From positions 1 through 64,000 of the forward strand of contig DATLXH010000010.1 in NCBI GenBank assembly GCA_035576005.1: a stretch of 64,000 nucleotides of DNA, written 5' to 3'. This DNA is from DATLXH01 sp035576005 (GTDB taxonomy: Bacteria > Acidobacteriota > Thermoanaerobaculia > Gp7-AA8). This document shows positions 59,113-64,000 of the stretch, piece after piece. The position numbers and the translations under genes are program-made. The stretch's first letter is position 1. Each line of letters begins with the position of its first letter. The notes beneath the pieces were generated by a model, which saw only the letters and a program-made list of their open reading frames with translations, was not told where the DNA came from and did not search any database.

Positions 59113-60495
59113 TCAGCGCTCGGTCTCATAGCCGGCACCCACCCAGGCGGATGTTCCTCCGATGATGTTATAGAGGTTGTCAAAGCCGAGGCGCTGCAGA
59201 ATGCTGGCGGCCGCAGAGGAACGGTATCCTCCGGCGCAGATCACCGCGGTCGCCTGGGAGGAATCAAGGTTGTCGACCTGTTTCTCCAGTTGAGGTAAAG
59301 GGACGTTCTTTGCTCCAGGCACGTGACCCGAGGCGTACTCGTTCGGCGCTCTGACATCCACAATCTGCAGCGTCTTTCCATCTTCGCTGAGCTGAGTATG
59401 CAGTTCATCAACCGAGATCTGTGGGGTCGTCGCGAGCTCCAGCCCCGCTGCATGCCACGCAGCGATGCCGCCATCGAGATAGCCAGCGACGTTCTCTAGT
59501 CCGACACGTGCCAGTCGCATCACAGCTTCGTCAATCTCCTCTTTCCCGTCAGCGACAATGAGCAGTCGATCGGAAGGTTTGACGAGACTTCCGCTCCAGC
59601 CTGCGTAATTACCCTTCAGTCCGATGTTCAGCGATCCCGGCAGGTGACCGTTCGCAAACGCCGTGCTCTCACGAACATCGAGTACCACAGCTCCCTGCTG
59701 CATTCGCTTGTTGACGTCCTGCGGGGTGAAGGTCTCGACGCGGATCTCGGAAAGCATCCCGGCCCCTCGGCGGTTGATCTCCGCATCCATCCCAAAATAG
59801 CTCGGTGCCTCGGTCAGATCACTCGTCATCAATGTGATGAAATCCGGTTTCGACATCGGCCGGAGTGCGTAGTTGAGTCGCCGCTGCTCGCCGATCGTCG
59901 ATGAGGTTTCTTTCGAGATGTTTCTCCCGCAGGATGACCCCGCGCCGTGAGCCGGATAAACTTCGACGGAGTCGTCAAGCTCGAGGAGCTTGTCGTGGAG
60001 TGAGTCGTAGAGCATCCCGGCCATCTGCTCCGAGGTGAAGCCTTTCGACCCAACCAGGTCTGGCCGGCCCACGTCACCGATGAAGAGGGTATCGCCGGTG
60101 AGGACTTTCCCGGGTTCAGCTGAGACCGCGGGATCGATGACGAGCCAGGAGATTCCCTCCGGAGTGTGGCCGGGGGTTTCCATGGCGCGCAGGACAACTT
60201 TGCCGACGAGCAATTCATCGCCGTCGCGGACAGCACGATGGGGAAACTCCGCGCCAGCACGGTCACCGAAGACGATCTCGGCTCCCGTTCTTGCCGCCAG
60301 CTCGCGATGGCCGCTGACGAAATCCGCGTGGAGATGAGTCTCGATCACGTACTTGATTTTCAGACCGTGAGCGCCCGCCTCCTCGATGTACTGTTGCACG
60401 TCACGTTGCGGATCGACCACGGCGGCCTCGCCTTCCGAGCCGATCAGATAGGACGCGTGCGCGAGGCAGCCGAGGTAAAACTGTTTGAAGTGCAT
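59113..60495 (-). CDS. Persulfide dioxygenase-rhodanese fusion (CstB/BlsA-like)
   Basis: A 460-residue protein. Residues 1-250 are a metallo-beta-lactamase domain of the ETHE1 type: THLHADFVSGH (metal ligands near 54-58), TPGHTPEGISW, GDTLFIGDVGRPD, and YPAHGAGSSCG. Two rhodanese domains follow: the first (about 265-350) has LLIVADGKEE where the Cys should be, so inactive; the second (about 370-460) has CAGGYRS, active. It should oxidise glutathione or other persulfides to sulfite and form thiosulfate. First gene of the sulfur operon; an AT-rich inverted repeat lies upstream. Confidence 0.94.
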   Translation of the reverse strand: MHFKQFYLGCLAHASYLIGSEGEAAVVDPQRDVQQYIEEAGAHGLKIKYVIETHLHADFVSGHRELAARTGAEIVFGDRAGAEFPHRAVRDGDELLVGKVVLRAMETPGHTPEGISWLVIDPAVSAEPGKVLTGDTLFIGDVGRPDLVGSKGFTSEQMAGMLYDSLHDKLLELDDSVEVYPAHGAGSSCGRNISKETSSTIGEQRRLNYALRPMSKPDFITLMTSDLTEAPSYFGMDAEINRRGAGMLSEIRVETFTPQDVNKRMQQGAVVLDVRESTAFANGHLPGSLNIGLKGNYAGWSGSLVKPSDRLLIVADGKEEIDEAVMRLARVGLENVAGYLDGGIAAWHAAGLELATTPQISVDELHTQLSEDGKTLQIVDVRAPNEYASGHVPGAKNVPLPQLEKQVDNLDSSQATAVICAGGYRSSAAASILQRLGFDNLYNIIGGTSAWVGAGYETER

Positions 60496-60858
60496 GACGT
60501 TCTCCTTTGGTACGCGCAGCTCGCAATCCTTCCAGGACCGACATTTCCGGTGTTCGGGCCTTGCGTTTGCGTCTTTCCAAACGAGTGGTAATATAACAAT
60601 ATTCCATTATAGTTATATACACGATGGTCAGATATCGATAGCAGTAACGGCCTCGGTGGGCCGTGGTATCGCTTTTTCCCGACCTCAACCGCACTGACGA
60701 CATTGATGCGTAGAGGGCTATCTCACACCGGGTACGTTCGGCGGCTGTCGCTATCCTGGCTATATGAACGTATTCCGCTGCAGATATGAACCTCCTGCAA
60801 TAAAATCGATTGTCGAAAAGTTGCGCTGTTCGTGAGACCAGTCAGAAAACACATCCCG
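60496..60858. other. Divergent control region, sulfur operon and ArsR gene
   Basis: Intergenic region of 363 bases holding the operator candidates at 60591-60618 and 60762-60791. No other feature recognised. Confidence 0.5.
60591..60618. promoter_or_regulatory. AT-rich inverted repeat, candidate ArsR operator
   Basis: ATATAAC-N14-GTTATAT (arms 60591-60597 and 60612-60618) in otherwise GC-rich DNA, about 96 bases upstream of the dioxygenase gene and 240 bases from the divergent ArsR gene. ArsR repressors bind such AT-rich palindromes. A direct repeat ATATGAAC at 60762 and 60784 is a second candidate site. Role inferred. Confidence 0.5.
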
Positions 60859-61194
60859 ATGTCTTCGGAGGCGTTGGAGCTCGTGGCTGCCCGCTTCCGC
60901 GTCATGGCCGAGCCGGTGCGCCTCCGGATTCTCCAGATGCTGGAATCCGAGGGTGAAATGAGTATCGGCGAGCTGACCGACGCCCTGGAGCTCTCCCAGC
61001 CCAATGTGAGTAAGCACATGAAAATGCTGATCCAGTCGGGCCTGGTAGCTCGTCGGCAGGAGGGCAACACCGTTTACTGCGCGATCTCCGACGCCAGCGT
61101 CTTCGAATTGTGCGATGTCGTCTGCTCCAGCCTCCGGGAGCGACTCACCGCGCAGTCGGCCGCGATGGATCGGTCCCGGATTCGCAGAGCCTGA
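60859..61194 (+). CDS. ArsR-family repressor, possibly persulfide-sensing
   Basis: A 111-residue winged-helix protein: FRVMAEPVRLRILQMLE, then recognition helix ELSQPNVSKHMKMLIQSGLV and wing RRQEGNTVYCAIS. Cys residues occur in VYCAIS and FELCDVVCSS near the C-terminus. Placement next to the persulfide dioxygenase suggests a BigR/SqrR-like sulfide sensor; however, the classic first Cys of that group is not apparent, so sensing could differ. Start unsure: ATG 60859 or GTG 60832, neither with a clear ribosome-binding site. Confidence 0.88.
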   Translation: MSSEALELVAARFRVMAEPVRLRILQMLESEGEMSIGELTDALELSQPNVSKHMKMLIQSGLVARRQEGNTVYCAISDASVFELCDVVCSSLRERLTAQSAAMDRSRIRRA

Positions 61195-61221
61195 GCCTCC
61201 GGGCTAGCCCTTGCGGGATCG

Positions 61222-61452
61222 TCAACCTGACTGACGCGAGTCCCTGAGTTGTCCTCGGAAGTTCACGCCGAAGAGAGGGCCCAGCAAACAGAAGTTCAGC
61301 AGCCCGGCCAGGATCGGAACGACACCGATCGCAGCGACTACGAAGGACCAGGGCGTAGAGAGCCGCGTGAGCCCCAGCCAGATGATGATCACTCCTGCGA
61401 TCACCCGAATCAGACGGCCGGCCATACTCAGCATGAAGTGAACGAAACCCAT
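61222..61452 (-). CDS. DUF2892 small membrane protein
   Basis: A 76-residue protein with two helices (GRLIRVIAGVIIIWLGLTRL; FVVAAIGVVPILAGLLNFCL) and the DUF2892 ending GPLFGVNFRG. Similar helices form the second half of the nearby rhodanese protein. AGGGG lies 11 bases before the ATG. Convergent with the ArsR gene. Probably an accessory of sulfur handling; direct evidence lacking. Confidence 0.88.
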   Translation of the reverse strand: MGFVHFMLSMAGRLIRVIAGVIIIWLGLTRLSTPWSFVVAAIGVVPILAGLLNFCLLGPLFGVNFRGQLRDSRQSG

Positions 61453-61580
61453 GATGTCGTTTCCCCTATCGTGTGGAGCAGGATGATGTCGAGTTGGACA
61501 AGAACGTTTCACGTTCCGAGCCAATGCCGCTATATGGTCACGTAGGAATATCAATCCTGTGTCGAGCATTGCGCTTTGAC

Positions 61581-62345
61581 ATGCGCAACCTGATCGTCGC
61601 ACTTGTGTCATCCGCTCTAGCAACCGCCGCGATGGCGGCACCCACCCGGCTGACCGTTCGTGCGATCTCGCGCGACGCCAAAGTCCTCGGCGACGGCGTC
61701 GGCGGTGCTCGAATTACCATACGTGACCTGGAAAGCGGGAAGATCCTTGCTAGTGGCATCCAGCGAGGCGGAACCGGAGATACGAAGCGCATCATGCAGG
61801 AGCCTCGGCAGCGCGGTGCCATGATCTACGACACCGAGAACGCCGCAGCCTTTCGCACCACGTTCGAGCTGAGCCGGGTCACTCGGGTCGAAATCACAGC
61901 CGAGGGCCCACTCAAATATCCGCAGGCGATGCAGCGCGCCTCGAAAACGATGCTTCTCGTCCCCGGTCAGGACATCACAGGCGAGGGAGTACTTCTCGAA
62001 ATCGCAGGCTTCATTGTTGAAATCGAATCGACGGACCTCGTTCAGACATCAAAGCAGCCGGTGAACATTCGTTCGAAGGTGACCATGACGTGCGGCTGTC
62101 CGACGGAGCCTGGCGGGATGTGGAACGCGGATGAGATCACTGTCATCGCGCGGGCGATCCGCGGCGGGAGGGTGGCGGGTGAGACCCAGCTTCGTTACGC
62201 CGATTCGCCGAGTACGTTCGAAGGAGAACTACCCGAATTGGAGGATGGAAGGTACATGCTCGAGGTTTTTGCCAGTGACGCGAAGAGGTCGAACGTGGGC
62301 CGCGCTTCACGAGCACTCGTCGTTCAAAAGTCCACAGGACGGTAA
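61581..62345 (+). CDS. Exported protein with CGCP motif, unknown
   Basis: A 254-residue protein with a signal (LIVALVSSALATAAMAAP). The body appears beta-rich (TRLTVRAISRDAKVLGDGVG; FRTTFELSRVTRVEITAEGP). A striking motif TCGCPTEPGGMWNADE occurs near residue 175 and may bind metal. Not recognised. The gene runs into the CDF remnant. Confidence 0.72.
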   Translation: MRNLIVALVSSALATAAMAAPTRLTVRAISRDAKVLGDGVGGARITIRDLESGKILASGIQRGGTGDTKRIMQEPRQRGAMIYDTENAAAFRTTFELSRVTRVEITAEGPLKYPQAMQRASKTMLLVPGQDITGEGVLLEIAGFIVEIESTDLVQTSKQPVNIRSKVTMTCGCPTEPGGMWNADEITVIARAIRGGRVAGETQLRYADSPSTFEGELPELEDGRYMLEVFASDAKRSNVGRASRALVVQKSTGR

Positions 62346-62532
62346 GAGGGCGCGCGGCGCTGACGAATGCCGTCGTGTTGATCGGCATCTCGTTCTGCAT
62401 CCTGTTCGAGGCTATCAGCGATTTCGAAATCCGCAGGTTGTCGAGAGCGAGGCAGTTCTTCTCGTCGCCTTTCTCGGGCTCGTCATCAACATAGTTGATT
62501 CTGCGCCGCAAATGCGCATGGACGAGCTCTGA
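62341..62532 (+). pseudogene. Cation diffusion facilitator (CzcD-like) remnant
   Basis: Frame one encodes RAALTNAVVLIGISFCILFEAI; frame two continues QRFRNPQVVESEAVLLVAFL then GLVINIV before a TGA at 62530. Together these are the third and fourth helices of a CDF (CzcD/ZitB) exporter: AALxNAxxL...LxEAxxRF...P(x)6GLxxNIV. One C missing near 62416 explains the frame change. Helices 1-2, the first metal site and the cytosolic domain are absent, so this is a fragment. Confidence 0.7.
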
Positions 62533-62612
62533 GTGGACATCAGACTACTTCCATGTAGCGAGTTGCGTCAGGTGGTCTACGGAGGGCCCCTCTCCGGACG
62601 AGAAGGAGGCAT

Positions 62613-63020
62613 TTACTGCACGACGACCGTTCCTTTCATCATGTTCATGCCGCACATGAAGGTGACGGTTCGCGCCTGTTGCGCCGGCACGTCGAAGGTG
62701 ACTGTCTGGTTCTCTGCCAGTGTCTTGCGCATGTTGAGCTCGGGGAAAACGATCTCGTCCGCACAGGACGGCTTGTTGCCGCGTCGGAAGTGAAGACGCG
62801 CCGGAGTGTTTGCGGGGATCGTGACGGAAGCGGGCGAGAACTCGCCGGAGACATCGATCGTCTGTTCGTGCGCGGCGACCTGCGGGGAGTCGGACGGTGG
62901 CGTTGACTGAGCTGTGGTCGTTGCAGCGGGCGGGGTCTGTTGAGCGGTCGATGCGGATTCCTGTTCCGCGTTGCAGGCGGACAGGGCGAGACTCAAGGTG
63001 ATGGTGATGAGTGATTTCAT
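62613..63020 (-). CDS. Cupredoxin-like lipoprotein
   Basis: A 135-residue lipoprotein (lipobox SLALSACNA). After a Ala/Thr/Pro/Ser linker the domain reads FSPASVTIPANTPARLHFRR, NKPSCADEIVFPELN, and TVTFMCGMNMMKGTVVV, a cupredoxin fold of the EfeO/plastocyanin type. Cys and Met near PSCADE and MCGMNMM are probable copper ligands. AGGAGG lies eight bases before the ATG. It stands next to the RND pump gene at the right edge and could hand copper to it. Confidence 0.9.
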   Translation of the reverse strand: MKSLITITLSLALSACNAEQESASTAQQTPPAATTTAQSTPPSDSPQVAAHEQTIDVSGEFSPASVTIPANTPARLHFRRGNKPSCADEIVFPELNMRKTLAENQTVTFDVPAQQARTVTFMCGMNMMKGTVVVQ

Positions 63021-63097
63021 GATGTTCCTCCTGATGTGTTGCATCGTCGTAGGTAGAGATTGAGTTGTTTGTCATTCTCACCATTATCGCAGTGTCG

Positions 63098-63232
63098 AAC
63101 AGAGACCCTCACCCGGCGCTGGCGCGCCACCCTCTCCCGCGGGGAGAGGGGAGGACGTGCGGGGGAGAGTAGAACACGCGGGTGGGGTGGCGGTTCCCCT
63201 CTCCCCGCGGGAGAGGGGCCAGGGGTGAGGGT
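63098..63232. repeat. GC-rich repeat copy, variant
   Basis: Holds CTCTCCCGCGGGGAGAGG and a second CTCTCCCCGCGGGAGAGG about 70 bases on, plus CCCTCACCC/GGGTGAGGG ends. A diverged member of the dispersed family, between the cupredoxin and RND genes. Confidence 0.7.
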
Positions 63233-63240
63233 CCCTGTCG

Positions 63241-64000
63241 TCATGAGGCATTCACTTCCAGAACCGCCTGAGATGGACCCGCCGGGCCCGTAAAGCGCAC
63301 GCGGATTTGCCACGTTCCACTCATGGATAATTTGCCACTCACCACAAATCGCCCAGGCTTGTCGCTCTTTTTAATCACCAGTGGTTCATTCATTTGCGAC
63401 ATCGATCCCATCGCCGGCATCACCGCCTCGACTGATACGTCGGTGACCATCACCGGGGTACTGGACGCCGGATCCACGAACTCGATCTCGAACTCGTTCC
63501 GGCCCGATCGGGCGCGACCCTCCGCCGACAATCTGATCGTCAGGCCGGAGCCAGTCTCGGAGTCGAGAACCATCCGTTCTCCACCCGAGTCACGGCGGAG
63601 CAACATCACGCCTGCAATCACAACAAACACCACTGCTACCGACGCCAGTGCGACGCCTTTCCTTCGTGTAGAACCGGTCGGCGTATCTGGCTCGGAATCC
63701 GACAACGGCTCCTCTTGCTCGCTCACGTTCTCCACGGCTCCCAGCTCCGGACCAGCCGTCGCGACCTCTTGATTGATCTCCCCCAGTTCCTCATTCGCGC
63801 GAAGGCCGGAAAGCTTCAGACGGCCACGCTTCAGTTCGTGACGCTTCACGATGAAGAAAATGATCGGCGTGACGAGGAGCACATGGATCGTCGACGTGAC
63901 CATTCCACCGATCAGTGGGACCGCGATCGGCTTCATCACATCGGACCCCGCTCCGGTCGCCCAGAGAAGCGGCACGAGACCAAGAACCGTCGTTGCAACG
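63241..64000 (-). CDS. Heavy-metal RND pump with C-terminal FixH-like extension, 5' end outside window
   Basis: Only the last 253 or so residues are in the window. The first part (LGLVPLLWATGAGSDVMKPI, then PLIGGMVTSTIHVLLVTPII) is the end of a CusA/CzcA-type pump. A linker of about 55 acidic residues leads to one extra helix (VALASVAVVFVVIAGVMLL) and a periplasmic-type domain of about 110 residues (GLTIRLSAEGRARSGRNEFE; VEAVMPAMGSMSQMNEPLVI; GRFVVSGKLSMSGTWQIRVR), which resembles FixH/YtkA. Met-rich MPAMGSMSQM could bind copper. The fusion is unusual for RND pumps. Confidence 0.82.
   Translation of the reverse strand, partial: VATTVLGLVPLLWATGAGSDVMKPIAVPLIGGMVTSTIHVLLVTPIIFFIVKRHELKRGRLKLSGLRANEELGEINQEVATAGPELGAVENVSEQEEPLSDSEPDTPTGSTRRKGVALASVAVVFVVIAGVMLLRRDSGGERMVLDSETGSGLTIRLSAEGRARSGRNEFEIEFVDPASSTPVMVTDVSVEAVMPAMGSMSQMNEPLVIKKSDKPGRFVVSGKLSMSGTWQIRVRFTGPAGPSQAVLEVNAS

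Overview
The window reads as one high-GC bacterial chromosome segment with about 55 protein genes. No rRNA, tRNA, CRISPR array, prophage or insertion sequence with a transposase was seen. The gene types (Pkn-type kinase fused to a TolB-like propeller, S9 and M16 peptidases, DUF5666 proteins, PAS-rich and hybrid histidine kinases, many short palindromic repeats) fit Acidobacteriota, perhaps the Thermoanaerobaculia side. That assignment is inference from gene content; no marker gene is present.

Region 1 (1-14 kb) is mixed: a Ser/Thr kinase, an AlkD-type glycosylase gene broken by one missing base, a RelE/RHH toxin-antitoxin pair, a Pif1-type helicase joined to an EEP nuclease-like domain, a membrane-anchored serine hydrolase, a secreted metallo-beta-lactamase with Ig and lamin-tail domains, and an S9 peptidase. 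Region 2 (14-28 kb) is signalling: a CHASE3 hybrid kinase overlapping a REC-HPt-REC-REC-GGDEF-HPt protein (split by a one-base frameshift), a zinc-finger response regulator, a secreted pair of unknown role, and two PAS kinases, one behind a separate sensory protein.

Region 3 (29-41 kb) is a copper island: Met/His-repeat binding protein, TolC-type lipoprotein, multicopper oxidase, cytochrome c, Cys-rich four-helix copper store, Cu(+) P-type ATPase with doubled YHS and heavy-metal-binding modules, and a DUF305 protein. Together they would bind, oxidise, store and export copper. A two-gene M16 peptidase operon follows (41-45 kb). Region 4 (45-54.5 kb) is a CzcCBA-type divalent-metal efflux operon followed by VTT, HupE, membrane-anchor and EF-hand proteins. 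Both metal loci begin with a small exported protein ending in a shared TFLI tail; in the second locus the DNA after its stop can pair with the next gene's ribosome-binding site.

Region 5 (54.5-64 kb) holds DUF421, a YnfA fragment cut by a repeat element, a sterol-desaturase-like enzyme, and a sulfur-detoxification operon (persulfide dioxygenase-rhodanese, rhodanese-DUF2892, TauE/SafE exporter) divergent from an ArsR regulator with an AT-rich inverted repeat between them. It ends with a CDF-transporter remnant, a cupredoxin lipoprotein and the 3' part of another RND pump with a periplasmic-type extension.

Intergenic DNA is rich in repeats: a ~175-bp GC-rich family, a ~178-bp MITE-like family with inverted ends, and several palindromic units. 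Two apparently intact genes carry single-base losses that restore family consensus when one C is added back, so consensus errors in the assembly are a real possibility.
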